Below, in pieces: positions 13,316 through 25,007 of a DNA stretch of 64,000 bases (positions within the stretch are counted from its first letter, which is position 1; every line of letters starts with the position of its first letter). Origin of the DNA: Rhizopus arrhizus (lineage: Eukaryota > Mucoromycota > Mucoromycetes > Mucorales > Rhizopodaceae); contig JAKZZE010000015.1 of the NCBI GenBank assembly GCA_024220505.1, positions 124,001-188,000 on the forward strand, given 5' to 3'. A program made the translations under genes and the position numbers. The notes beneath the pieces were generated by a model. It saw nothing but the letters and a program-made list of their open reading frames with translations. It made no database searches and was not told the DNA's origin.

Positions 13316-14176
13316 GATTGTTATGATGTTTAAACTTGTTGTTTTAATAGTACCAATATCTTTTATTTTTTATTTTTTTGCTACTACACCCCAAAGAAAT
13401 GATATCCCTGCTTTTTACATGTTTTGCCTTGATCCTTATAAAAATTAAAATAATCATGAAATTCAAACATAACTTGAAGCAAGATGTCCTTTTTTTATTA
13501 CTTATTTGATAACATTTGAGGATAATAACACAAGTATCCTACGATAAAAGCTTAACTTATCCACATATATCGAACGGACAATTCAAAAATTATTAATTAT
13601 AATTGAGCATACTAACAGTATCATCTTAACATATGAGCAAAGAGAGGTCTCGACAGAAAAAAAGGTAACTGGGATGCAGAAAGATATTTATAAAAGTAAT
13701 GACTGCCTTTATTTAAAATAAAGGGGTTTAGAAAAAACAGTCGGATGAAATAAGCATTTGTTTTATATATACAATCAAAGCTCTTGTCATCCTTTTCATG
13801 TTTGTCAAATCTTGTATAAGAAAGTAAATAATTTTTATTTTAATTTATTCTTTAAAATTGAAATAACCAAACACTTTAATATAGCTCTGTATTACCAAAG
13901 AATGAACTCAAAAGCCAATAAGCTGTAAATGACATAACCTTCTAATAGTCTTGAAGATAGCGTTTCATAAAACGACCCAAAGTGACACTGTATTCCGTCG
14001 TCTTGTATTACACGGACTTTTAAATACTCGGTGATGGTGCCTAAGAGTAAGCTGGTGTGCGTGCCTGTGATATTTTTTTTTTCGAAAATCTATTTAAACA
14101 GTACAGCTTTTCTCCCCTTTTTTCTATTTTTCTCTCTCTTTTTTTTTTTTTTTTAAAAAAAAAAATACATGTAAAC
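13316..14176. other. Intergenic, upstream of the OSR1/Fray-like kinase
   Basis: AT-rich with no gene seen. A T-run/A-run junction at about 14142-14165 lies directly before the kinase ATG. Confidence 0.5.
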
Positions 14177-16475
14177 ATGTCACAGTCGTTACATAGTCCA
14201 TTATCTTTTCTAAAGAACGCAAATGACTCGAGTAGTTCACTTCAAGAAAATATACCAACACGTTCAAGATCAGCCAGTATTTTTCGAGCCATTTCACTTC
14301 ATAATCAAAGTACGATAAATGAAGAAAGTATCTCTTGCCAACCAGAAGATTTTGAAATAAAAAATCCAATAGGTAACCCTTGGTTATTTAATGTATTTTT
14401 TTTTTATTAACTTTAGATAGGCTACGGGTCATCAGCGGTTGTTTATAGTGCAATCTATAAACCAAAGAATATCAAAGTAGCGATAAAAATGATTGACCTT
14501 GATTTATTTGAGCGTAATCAGATAGATGAACTTCGAGTAAATACCTTATATTCCATTATGTGTGTACGTAAGCTATATTGATTCTTTTTAAGCGTGAAAC
14601 AGCATTGATGGGATTATGTAAACATCCAAATATATTAAAAGTATATGGATCTTTTGTTAGTGGTTCCAAGTTATATATTGTTACACCTTATTTATCAGGA
14701 GGTATATAAAAAAAAACGAAATATTTATCATAAACTAACTTAATGATAGGATCTTGCTTGGATATTATGAAAAATGGATTTAAAGATGGATTTGAAGAGA
14801 TAACAATAGCAACCATACTTAAACAAGCACTTGAAGGACTTGTATATTTACACAAAGATGGGCACATACATCGTGATGTCAAAGCAGGTAATTTACTCAT
14901 GGATGATCAAGGGACTGTTCTCTTGTCTGATTTTGGTGTTTCAAGTTCTCTGACTGAGAATAGTGAAATCAGAAAGACATTTGTGGGCACAGTAAGCTGA
15001 AGAAATGAGTAAAAAAAAAAGGGGTATTCTTAATCATTAGTTTTCATAGCCTTGTTGGATGGCACCTGAAGTAATGGAACAATCAGGTTATGATTTCAAA
15101 GCAGATATTTGGAGTTTTGGTATTACAGCAATTGAATTAGCTACAGGTCATGCTCCCTTTGCGAAATATCCGCCAATGAAGGTTTGTGACAACATTTTTG
15201 TTTGTGTATAAATAATAACAATGATTCATAGGTTTTGATGATGACATTAAATCAATCTCCACCTACACTCAATAGAGATCAAACCAAGTTTAAATATTCT
15301 CGTTTATTTAAAGATATGATTGATCTCTGTTTACAAAAAGATCCAACTAAAAGGTATTTACTGCTTATTCTCTACTGCTTATTAACATATTACATAAAGA
15401 CCAACTGCAGATAAACTTATTTTACATCCATTCTTTAAACAAGCCAAGAGAAAAGATTATCTTCTAAAGTCAATCTTGTCTTCTATCACTCCAATTGAAC
15501 AAAGACAACATAAAAAGACAGCATTCAAACAAACAACCATCGAAAGTAATACAGTTCAGTGGAATTTTAGTGAAAATGAGGAAAGACCTAAACATATTAC
15601 CTTTGGAGATGCAATCATTAAAAAAGAATGCTGTTTACCTTCACCACCTTCTGAACCAGAAATAACAAAAAAATCTCGATTTGTGATTGAAGATGTAGAT
15701 TCTCAACGTTCTTTATCTTCCTCTTTTAGTTCTGGTCATAGCCCACCACATGATTGGCAGGGAATAGGATTAGGTATAGAATGTAGTGAGATCAAAAAAG
15801 GTCGATTTAGTGTCAATCAACAGGTCAGTGACTGTACTGTGCCTATGTCTCGTGTGACAAGCACAGAAAGTAGTAAAGGTAAATGAATACGATATGTGTT
15901 TATATACTAAATAAAGAATAGGACGTAAATCAAGATTTGAAATATCATCCAATATAGAACAACCAAAATCTGAACCATTAACAAGAGAAAGTTCTAAAAA
16001 TCATCAAAGAAGTGTATCAAACAGTAGCAAGATTGGTAGATTTTCTATTGAAAAAGATGATTTAGTGCACCCTCATGAGCAACTTGAGTGTCGAAAGAAG
16101 GGAAGGTTTGAATTAATACCTTGTCCTGAGTCATCGTCTGTAAAGGGACAACTGGAGACACTCTTGAAACAACTAGAAACACAAAAATATATATTAAATG
16201 ACATATTACAATCTATACCAAACATTAGTAGATCTTCTTCTATTATCGATATCCGTAAACTATCCAATGCTTCTTCTTCTATTGAATCAGTGAATAGCAA
16301 TCAAAATACAATTGTAAGTAATTTTATTATTAAATAAAAATTATTAAATATAAAATAGGATCATTTACAACAAGTATTAATAAACTCACATCAAGAAAAG
16401 CAAAAGCTGTTGAAGGAAAATCAGGCACTTAAATTAGAAATTGACATATTAAAAAAATCCAATACCCACTTGTAA
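14177..16475 (+). CDS. STE20-family (OSR1/SPAK/Fray-like) serine/threonine kinase with repeated RFx(V/I/L) tail motifs
   Basis: A 634-residue kinase in nine exons (14177-14372, 14421-14536, 14593-14701, 14750-14991, 15050-15181, 15232-15353, 15400-15878, 15922-16313, 16359-16475). After a Ser-rich N-terminus (about 60 residues) the domain starts at [14 protein letters not shown]. The VAIK lysine, [10 protein letters not shown] catalytic loop, [13 protein letters not shown] activation segment and [15 protein letters not shown] are all present. The substrate-loop sequence and [18 protein letters not shown] resemble OSR1/SPAK/Fray kinases, which regulate ion and volume homeostasis in animals. 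The long tail carries five motifs: RFVI (R399), RFSV (R441), RFEI (R470), RFSI (R505) and RFEL (R527). It ends in a predicted coiled coil. I see no clear conserved CCT (RFxV-binding) domain. Start choice: an upstream in-frame ATG at 14057 would run through the T/A homopolymer and is unlikely. Confidence 0.88.
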
Positions 16476-16654
16476 TAAAGTAACTATTTTTGTATAATGA
16501 CTATTCATACTATGATTATTACAACAATCAATGATAGGTTCACTTTATAAAGTAACCCAAAAAAGATTTAGTTTCCGAACATTTAAAAATCCCTTTTTTT
16601 TACTTGCTTGTCAACCAATCCTTTTTCTTCCCTTTTTTTTTTAATATATATTCC

Positions 16655-18347
16655 ATGACGACCATTCAATCTTCAAAAAAGGAGAATAGAACTTATGTAA
16701 CTTTAGAACAAAGTAAACAAATTATCAATTTACCACCAAAGAAAGTCATGGCGAGTAAGCTGGCTGCTGCTGCTGCTGCTGCTGCTGCACTTAATAATAA
16801 CAATACTACTACGGTCAGAACAACAACAGCAACAATAGAAAGGAGCGAGGCAAGCAGTACCAGCCCTTCTGTAAAAAGAAGGCTATCAGAGACTAATGAG
16901 AACACTGGTGTTCGAGAAAAGAAAGCTACGAAATCACCCATGAAGTCAGCAAGCAAATCTATTACTCACTCTGAACGAATCGTTCTTGCTGAAATTAGTC
17001 AATACAAATCTTGTAATATAATCTTTTGCTTTCATTTTTCTCTATTTTTTTTTTTTATTAATTATTATTTATAGATTTCGAAGATGCTGACTTTGACGAT
17101 CCCTCTACTCAATCTCTTCTTCGAGTCTCACTTGAATATCCTGGTCTAGTTGAACCTGAAAGGTAAACTACATCTTTAAAACACATAAACAATTTAATCA
17201 TACCTTATGTTAGCTTCTTACTATTACGTCCAGTGATAAAGAATAGTTCAGGAAAAAATGGAGAGGATGAAGAGGAAGATAAGGATGAATATAACCCTAT
17301 TACCGATTTATTGCAATCTTGTGAATTCATTTATGATTGTTACCTGACGGAAAAAGAACAACAACTCTTTGGCGATCAATCTCACGGCATCATGCGTAAC
17401 TTGACCAAGTACCGTAACCGTCGTTCTGCTGTAGGATTTAAAAAAGCAGTAGAGGAATTCAACAAGGTGATGGTTAAGCTCAAAGCAAACGGTGCGCTCA
17501 GTAGAAATGCAAAAGAAATGCGCCATCCAAATTATGATTTGGCTTGTCACATATTATTTCAAGTTTATAGTAGAACGGTTGCTAGACAAGCAGAGGCTTT
17601 AAATAATTATCAAGGTAATTTATTAAATAGAAGCAGTAATAACTTACTCATCTTTTTTTTTTTTTTTTTTTTTTTCTGCAGCATTTTCTAATAATGTATA
17701 TGGTGAAATCAATCCTTCTTTAGTAAAAGAATTTATTACAAAAACAAACATAAATTCAGATAGTGTATTTATGGATTTGGGTTGTGGTATTGGTAATGTT
17801 GTACTTCAAGTGGCTGCTCAAACAGGTTGTGAAGCATATGGCATTGAAATTATGGAGACACCTTGTAAATTTGCGAAACGTCAATTAAAGGAGTATGCTG
17901 CACGTATGAAGTAAGTATACAACATGTTCTTGATTGATGTGTTACTTACTGGATAATAGGGCCTGGCGTCTTCCTACAGGCAAGATACATTTTCGTCATG
18001 GTGATTTTTTGGACGTGGCAGCTAATGATTTATACAGTACACTAAAACGATCAGATGTATTACTTGTCAACAATTATGCTTTTGATGCAGCTACAAATCA
18101 AGCATTAGCACAATTATTTCTGGATTTAAAAGAAGGAACAAAAATCATTTCACTAAAATCATTTGTACCCAAGCATCATAAAATTAATCAAAGAACGATT
18201 AATATGCCTGAAAGTATATTACGAGTAGACTCATTTGAATATTATTCAGAGGCAGTTAGTTGGACAAATAACGGTGGTCGTTATTATATTGCTACTGTCG
18301 ATAGACTAAGATTAAAACCTTTTTATGATCAAATCTATCAACATTAA
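16655..18347 (+). CDS. DOT1: DOT1-like histone H3-K79 methyltransferase
   Basis: SAM-dependent non-SET methyltransferase of 487 residues, predicted to be nuclear and to methylate Lys79 of histone H3. The five exons are 16655-17012, 17075-17162, 17214-17614, 17682-17910 and 17960-18347. The N-terminus is Ser/Thr/Lys-rich and basic, with an Ala run encoded by a (GCT)n repeat at about 16761-16787; such tails bind nucleosomes in the family. The catalytic half shows NNVYGEINPSLV, the SAM-binding DLGCGIGNVVLQVAAQTG, GIEIMETPCKFA, and VLLVNNYAFD. It ends with ISLKSFVP and a YYIATVDR strand. The intron before NNVYGE has a long T-run next to its acceptor. The gene lies 180 bp after the kinase on the same strand. 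Confidence 0.93.
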
Positions 18348-18374
18348 TCTGTATAGCTCCTTCACATATATTAT

Positions 18375-18412
<38 letters not shown>

Positions 18413-18792
18413 CCTTTTCCACTCACATTTGTTTATATAAAGTATGTTTTAGTATTCGTAATAAAGAAACCACCATGATCCTTTCATTTTATATCCCCTT
18501 TTTTCAATTAAAATTCAGATGAAATTTTGAAAATAAAATTTGTATTGTTTACTGCCATTTAAATATTTTGCAGAGTTTAAAAGATGTGAATAGAGTATTT
18601 CATAAACTTTAATAAAATATTTATTCGATATTATTGATAATAATAACAATAAACACATGCACACACATAAGACCTGCTTTATCGTACCTTTTATCATTTG
18701 TTGCATTATAATAGAAAAAAAAAAAAAGCCTCCAGACGGACAATAAAATACTCTTTTTTTTTTCTTTTTTTTTTTGTTTTTTCCCTTTGTTT
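18348..18792. other. Intergenic DOT1/TPC1 with (CT)n repeat
   Basis: Contains a (CT)16-type repeat at 18379-18410 just after the DOT1 stop, and a T-rich leader before the next gene. No gene is seen. Confidence 0.7.
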
Positions 18793-20045
18793 ATGCCTTC
18801 TCATATTACTTCTTGCAAGTTAAATGCTAGTGAAACTGCTATATGCGGTGGTATAGCAGGTATTACAACAAGGTAAAGTAATTTTTTACTCCTGTTTCTT
18901 CTTTTATATTCATTTCTAATAACTATAACAAGATTTGCTATTTCTCCTTTAGATGTGATCAAAATTAGATTACAAGTTCAGTCAACAAGATCACAAAACA
19001 TAAAATACAATGGAATATCACAAACATTTAAAACTATTATTCAAGAAGAAGGAATAAGGGTAAAATAAGTATATTATTCAAAGAGAGGATAATTTTAATA
19101 ATTTTGTAAAGGGTCTTTTTAAAGGAAATGTAGCAGCAGAGTATCTTTATTTGACTTATGGAATATCTCAATTCTATGCTTATTATCATGTAGACCAATT
19201 TATAGACAAGGTAATTGAAATTAATATGGATTTTTTTTGATTTAACATTATCTATCAGAAAATGCAAGTTATTCCTTCTTTAAAGCCGTTTGTTTCCGGC
19301 ATGATTGCCGGTAGTTTTGCTACAACTGTCACATATCCATTTGATCTTTTACGTACAAGATTTGCACTGCAAGGTACAAATAAAGTAAGAAGATAAATAA
19401 AAACAATGAAAGTATGAACATGCAAATATTTATTTTTTTATGTAGGTTTATAACAGTTTGTCACACGCTGTATTGGATATAGTTGAAAAGGAAGGTATTG
19501 GAGGCTTTTACCGTGGACTTGGATCTTCTATTACACAAATTATGCCTTACATGGGCTTGATGTTTTTCAGTTATGAAGGATTATGTTCATTTGCTCAAAG
19601 ACTAAAGGTATTGTAGCAAAATTTGACCACAATACAAATAATGAACGTATTCAATTAGGAAAAAAGGATGGTTTCAGATAAGCAAAGTAGGATAACTGAT
19701 ATGATTTGCGGTTCATTAGCTGGTATTATCAGTAAAGCAGGTGTTTTCCCGTTGGATGTCATCAGAAAACGTTTACAAGTCCAGGGCCCTCACATCTCAG
19801 AATATGCCGTTTCTTCAATTCCAACCTATTATCAGGGCTCTGTAATTAAATGTCTTACGAGAACGGTTCAGACTGAAGGAATTTGTGCACTTTATAAAGG
19901 TATTTTACCGGGTCTTTTAAAAGCAGGTCCATCAGGTGCAGTCTATTTTTTGGTATTTGAATTCTCAAAAGATTGTATGACAAGAATGAAAGAAAATGGA
20001 TATCGTTTATTATCCAATAATACTTTATTAAGTGCATCAACATAG
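18793..20045 (+). CDS. TPC1: Mitochondrial carrier, thiamine pyrophosphate carrier-like (SLC25 family)
   Basis: A 326-residue mitochondrial inner-membrane carrier in six exons (18793-18872, 18933-19059, 19112-19210, 19259-19384, 19446-19607, 19659-20045). Three tandem repeats each carry the PX(D/E)XX(K/R) signature: [22 protein letters not shown] and [11 protein letters not shown]. The GLFKGN, GFYRGL and ALYKGI repeats also mark the family. The AEYLYLTYG segment and the [10 protein letters not shown] start resemble TPC1/SLC25A19, which imports thiamine pyrophosphate. The specific substrate is a family-based inference; carrier membership is certain. The gene converges with the MFS transporter, with stop codons only 33 bp apart. 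Confidence 0.85.
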
Positions 20046-20078
20046 AGCATATCTTATTTATACCCTGTAGTTATATTA

Positions 20079-21617
20079 TTAAAAGAAAGCAAGTATGCGT
20101 TGATACACAGTGGACCAATTGACCATGATTGGACTACAAATCAATAATGCTGCACTAAATAAAAGCATCAATGATTCAAATCCAGAGACTGACATGACAA
20201 AACCAGCGATGACAGGACCAATGAACATACCAATTGAATAGGCCATATTATATAATGCATACACTTGAGCATATGCTCCACTTCCCTTATATGATAATGT
20301 TAGAAATATTAAATAGTATTTTCTATTCTTACCATCTCTGTCACAGTTTCCCCCATTTCTGGTAATACGGGTGTAAGGGTAACAGGACTTGAGAGACCAA
20401 ATATCATGAGTGGAAGAATAATAAAATAAATAGAACTATAATGAATAGCAACCAGTGGACTGATAATAGCCATCATGACCATACCTGTAGCTGATATAGC
20501 CTGCCTTCCAATTTTATCAGAAAGATGTCCAATCAAAGGTGCAAAAAAGGCGGGTACAACCATAGCAACAAAAATCACTATTTATCAAAAGTTTAAGAAA
20601 TGACATCTCTTTTCTCTAATAAAATTTATACTTACTACCAATCATAGAAGCAGAAGCATTAAATTCATTTTGAAGATGAATTGGTAAAGCAGGTTCAATG
20701 CCTGAGAAAACAGAAGCACTTACGATCACGCACAAGACACAAGACAAGATGCGCCAATTCTTTAATAGACCAATCATTGTCACTGTCTGCTTTTTGTTTC
20801 CTATTAAAGGTGTATTTTCATCAATATTCTCTTGTGCTCTCGAAATGTGATCAGATGTATGTTGGATGTGATCTGGTTCTGCCAACCAAACGATAGCAAA
20901 GAAATTAATGATGGCAAATGCAGCACAGAACAAAAAAGGGGAAGCAAATCCACCAAATTCATACAAGAATCCACCTACTGCAGGACCAATGGCGAACCCA
21001 ACTGTATGTGCTGTGAGTACTGTTCCCATCACTACACCCAATTTCCTTGTAGGGAAAACATCGGCCAATAAACCCAACCCGATCGTCCTATGTGCTGTAA
21101 GTAAAAGTTTTTTTTTTCTAATGCCTTTTTATATACTTTGTACCATGAAGCACCACCAGCAACACCTTGAGCTGTACGAGCCAAGACCAATAATGCATAA
21201 GTATCTGCTACTGCAAAGGCTAAGGTTGATATGAATAAGCCCAACATGCCACCAAGCATTGGGTATCTTCTATTTCTATATTTGTCAGACAGAATAGCGA
21301 ATACAGGTGTTGATACAAGTAACCCAAATGCTATATAAAGGAATTAGATATTAAATAGATAATATCAAATCACAAGTACCATAGCAGCCAAATAAGAATC
21401 CAACCATGGTTGAGTCACCTTTTAATCGTTCAATGACAATTAAAGGCAAACAAGGTATGACAACTCCATAAACTAACATATCACTACCACAAATCAACAG
21501 TCATTCTCCCATCAACAAAGAATAAACTTACGTAAATAGGGTAAGCGCGACAACACAAGCTACACCAATCTGAGAGCGACGAGCTCTGTACCATCCTGAT
21601 TGATAGCTATCTGTCAT
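20079..21617 (-). CDS. Major facilitator superfamily transporter, DHA1/SLC18 (vesicular amine transporter)-like
   Basis: Integral membrane transporter with about 12 predicted helices, in six exons reading leftward: 21532-21617, 21380-21483, about 21145-21330, about 20629-21087, about 20331-20578 and 20079 to about 20285. The N-terminus is MTDSYQSGWYRARRSQIG. The first helix reads DMLVYGVVIPCLP, and the A-motif-like loop is SDKYRNRRYP. AIGPAVGGFLYEFGG is the antiporter-type motif in helix 5. A long central loop (LAEPDHIQHTS to LIGNKKQTV) separates the two halves, and the second half repeats with LIGHLSDKIGRQA. The ordering matches drug:H+ antiporter and vesicular monoamine-type proteins. The substrate is unknown. 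Its stop is 33 bp from the convergent carrier gene. Confidence 0.85.
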
Positions 21618-23029
21618 GTAAAGAAAAAATGAATGAAAGTAAAAGAGAAAGAAATGCTGAGGGTGTCTGATAAGGGTTACAATTAATGGGTATTCAAATG
21701 TGAGTCACACAAAAGTTGAAATCAATAAAAAAGGTCCTATGCATTAACTCCCTTTCCCCTCCCCCTTCTTTTATCCAGTCAGTCAATGCGCTCTTTTTTT
21801 GTATTTTTCCCTTTCGTATCACACGTACATGTACATTTTACAAATATTTCATACACTGTGGAAAAAAGATTAGCGCAATTTAAATTTAAAATTTGCTGTA
21901 AATTCCGAAAGAAAAATGATAGTGATTTATCATGAAAGGGCTTATAATTCAAGCAATCGTCAAATTTGTTTGAGAAATATCTATGGAATCGTTGAGGAAT
22001 ATTAACACAATCTTCTTAAATAAATGAGAAGGCTTTTTCAATAAAATGAAAATTAGAAACTTTTAAAATGGGAGAAATTTTATTGACTAATTGGGAACAT
22101 AATATTAATACAATAAGAAAAGTCAGGGGAGAAAATGAAGAAGCCTTTTCTTTTTCTTTCAAATAAAAAAGCAATGTAAACAAATAAGTTGAAGAGCAAA
22201 TGAAATTGAAGGAAAAGACGTGAACAGAGTAAAAGTAGAGGGAAGAAAATTAAATTAGAAGGGTTTGCTAATAATCTCGTGACTACTATTGCAATAAACA
22301 AGTCTGTTATATTTTGCAACAAGTTATTGATTTCATCCCTCTGATAGTTTAGAAGGCCTTTATTAAATACAGAGAGACTTTGTGAAGGAAAGCTAATAAG
22401 TAAAGCAGTCAAGTATAATTAAAAATGATAATTAACAAAAGCGGCTGAAATGAATGAGCAATATGTTCATTTAGTGGAACTACACTATAAAAGGAAGGTG
22501 ACAATGGCGAAGGTATTTTCTACTTGCATAATAGAAATTTCAAAGAACTTTCTCTTTCTGCTGCTAAGATACATGATGATATTTTTCATCAATTCTTTTC
22601 TTTTCCACACAATTATAAGGAGAAAGATCAAGCCAAGGACAAACCTATCAATTGTTTCACGGGATTCATGTTTGCAATTTTTTAGAACTTTTGCAATTGA
22701 GCCTCCTACAGGGACACCCATCACGAAAAGTTCCATCCTGATTCCTGTGGTCACATGTAATGGACTAAGCTTTAGTACTACTTAGTTCTGTTTTACTTAC
22801 CCATCATTAAAAACCCTATCGTTGTCATGTTGTTGACTTGGCCAGGATTTTTAAAACAAAGCAGCTAATGCGTCTCTTGAAGTTTTTGGTAATTTGACAA
22901 AATAATCTTCAAAGCACTTATCGTCTACTTCAACTACATAATTTTTACCAGCCTCGTATAATCTAAATAAATAATCTTTAAAACTAAAAAAAAAAAAAAT
23001 TGCGCATAGAAAATTGTTTTGCGCTTTGT
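21618..23029. other. Intergenic; promoter of MFS gene and unassigned repeat-like DNA
   Basis: Overlapping short open frames on both strands at 22080-22785 have no recognisable domain. Poly(A) occurs near 22985-23000, next to the downstream end of the transposase. I found no inverted repeats that clearly bound the transposon. Confidence 0.4.
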
Positions 23030-24747
23030 CTACATCATAGGCTTACGAGCGATGCAGTCATCAAAGAAAGAGGTACAGTGTTTTATCCAATTAACATAGT
23101 TCGAGGAAGTGATCTTTTTGGCTGATTCAATTATCCTTTGGCTGAGGTTATCCTCGGCAGTCAAACAATCCTTTTACACCCGTCTTAAGCTTTGACCAGA
23201 ATAGTTCAATTAGGTTTAATAAAGGCGAGTAGGGATGGAGAAAAATAGGCTTATAATCACGCTTTAAGATAGCCTCCTGAATCTCTGATATTTTAAAAAT
23301 GGCAGCATTGTCCATGGCAATATATCTGTCTTTCATGTCATGCTTATCCAAAGTATCCATCACACCTTCAATAAACTCCAAGAAATGCTCACTGCGAGTT
23401 CCAATTTTGGCAGTGGCAGCAACTCCGTCAGGAGTACCATCGCTTCTCTTTCTCTTCTTGTTGGAAGCAAATTTTCTCTGTACAGACTTAGGCTTACACA
23501 ATGTCAAATTAATGATACCCCTTTCACAGATTGCTCCAACAATTGGAATCGTAATACACCTATTGTTTGGAAGCTCAATCTTTGCAGGTTCACCTCTCTT
23601 AGATCTGTTGAAGTTGCGTCTTATGTGCATATTAAAGCCTGTTTCGTCAATAAAGACACAATTCTTCTTCCAATACATTTCCTCATCTGATTTCCATTGT
23701 AACACCTTTTCTCTTCTTTGCTCAACAGCTGCGTCAGCAATTCTGGCTTTAACCAGTTTTTCTAACTTTTTCAAAGTTAGACTGGCATGCTTGGTCAAGT
23801 GATAATGCAATGCAGCAAGAGAGATACTTCCAATATCTGGAAAAGCTGAAAGCAGTGCAGCTCTCGCTTCCCAAAAAACGGCAGAAGCATTCTTTTGAAA
23901 GAAATCTATCAAGAATGCTGTATGCTCAGTCTCCAACTTCTTTCTCATTTTAGCTTTGTTTGCCCTTTGCACACCTGGTAAGCGCTTCTCACTATCGTCC
24001 TTGTACAGCTTTACATAATGCTGCGCAGCTCTTACCACAATACCAACAGATAATCTTTCTTGTCTTGCTGACATGCCCTGCTCAATGACAAGATCAAGGA
24101 GTTCTTGTATCTGTTGAGGAGTGTATGAGTAGTAACTACCTCTAACTTTACCAACCATTGTGGTTTTCTCCTTAACAGGCTCGACATACTTCTCATTTGT
24201 TTTCGTCTCGGAAGTCTGGTCGCGAGTTTGCAGAAAACTGTACAAGTCTATCAATTCCTTTCAAGACAGATTGATCTTCAGCTTTCTTTGAATGAGGCTC
24301 GAGATCATATCCCGGTTGCCAATAGTGCCACTCCAAGGCAGCAGTGCTATACAGATCCTGCTGAAATTCCTCGACTTCCATAGGATCTGATTTTCGCAAT
24401 TCTTCATTCAGATTGAAGCAATTCAAGTACTCTTGAGGGTGGTTTTCGGATGATATTGTTAAAAAAGTACGCAAAAAAATATTTTCTGTGCGCAAATCCT
24501 GCCGTTGGCGAAGACGAAGACGAAAACTGAGGTACAGGCTCTCTCGGCCACGCTTTATTTTCATAGTTATAATACTGACTATTTTATCTAAAACATCCAC
24601 GATGGTATCAAGTAGCATACTTATTGTATCATAAGGCTTAGAGTCGTGGCGCTCCCTTTTTGATAGATTGTTCTTATCACTTATAGTGTAAAAAGGTGTT
24701 GGCTTCGCATTCAAAAAATTTCCAAGAAACTTGTATCTCTTGATCAC
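23030..24747 (-). mobile_element. IS630/Tc1-mariner superfamily DD34E transposase gene with two frame breaks
   Basis: The central uninterrupted frame (23148-24254) holds the whole catalytic core. A helix-turn-helix-like N-terminal part (YTPQQIQELLDLVIEQGMSA) leads to CVFIDETGFNMHIRR, then RYIAMDNAAIF, then SPLLNLIELFWSKLK. There are 34 residues between the second Asp and the Glu, so the triad is DD34E. An upstream frame (24193-24747) ends in FSANSRPDFRDENK and overlaps the core by about 60 nt in another frame. Downstream, the frame ends early at 23148, but the third frame continues with DCLTAEDNLSQRIIESAKK to a stop at 23030. That is a normal tail for this family. Each junction needs a +1 shift. 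The copy is recent-looking but probably inactive unless the first junction is spliced or frameshifted. Confidence 0.8.
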
Positions 24748-25007
24748 TTATACAACTACATTCTGTCTTTTAGCAAAAAGTAGATAGACATAAATCTACA
24801 TTTTTTTTCTGGTCTAATGGTACTACTTTCATCAAAATCTGTCAAGTAGTTCTTGAGAAAACTCAAAAAAGGGCGGGGTGAAACATTTTGACTACATCTC
24901 TATTCATTCTCCGGCGACCGGAAATAAGTGGATCAAGAAATTGTTGTTGCATTGAATCAACAATTAATCTTTTTTTTTCTTCTAATTTTATTCCAAAACG
25001 AATAAAA

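Noticed and set aside
14057..14176. Upstream in-frame start extending the kinase N-terminus
   Set aside because: The extension is mostly Phe/Lys from a T-run/A-run and has no family support; the ATG at 14177 is better.
22080..22785. Overlapping hydrophobic frames on both strands
   Set aside because: Composition reflects AT-rich DNA; no motif or splice pattern supports a gene.
21860..24880. Terminal inverted repeats around the DD34E transposase
   Set aside because: Only short GCGCAATTT-type matches were found; they are too short and AT-rich to set boundaries.
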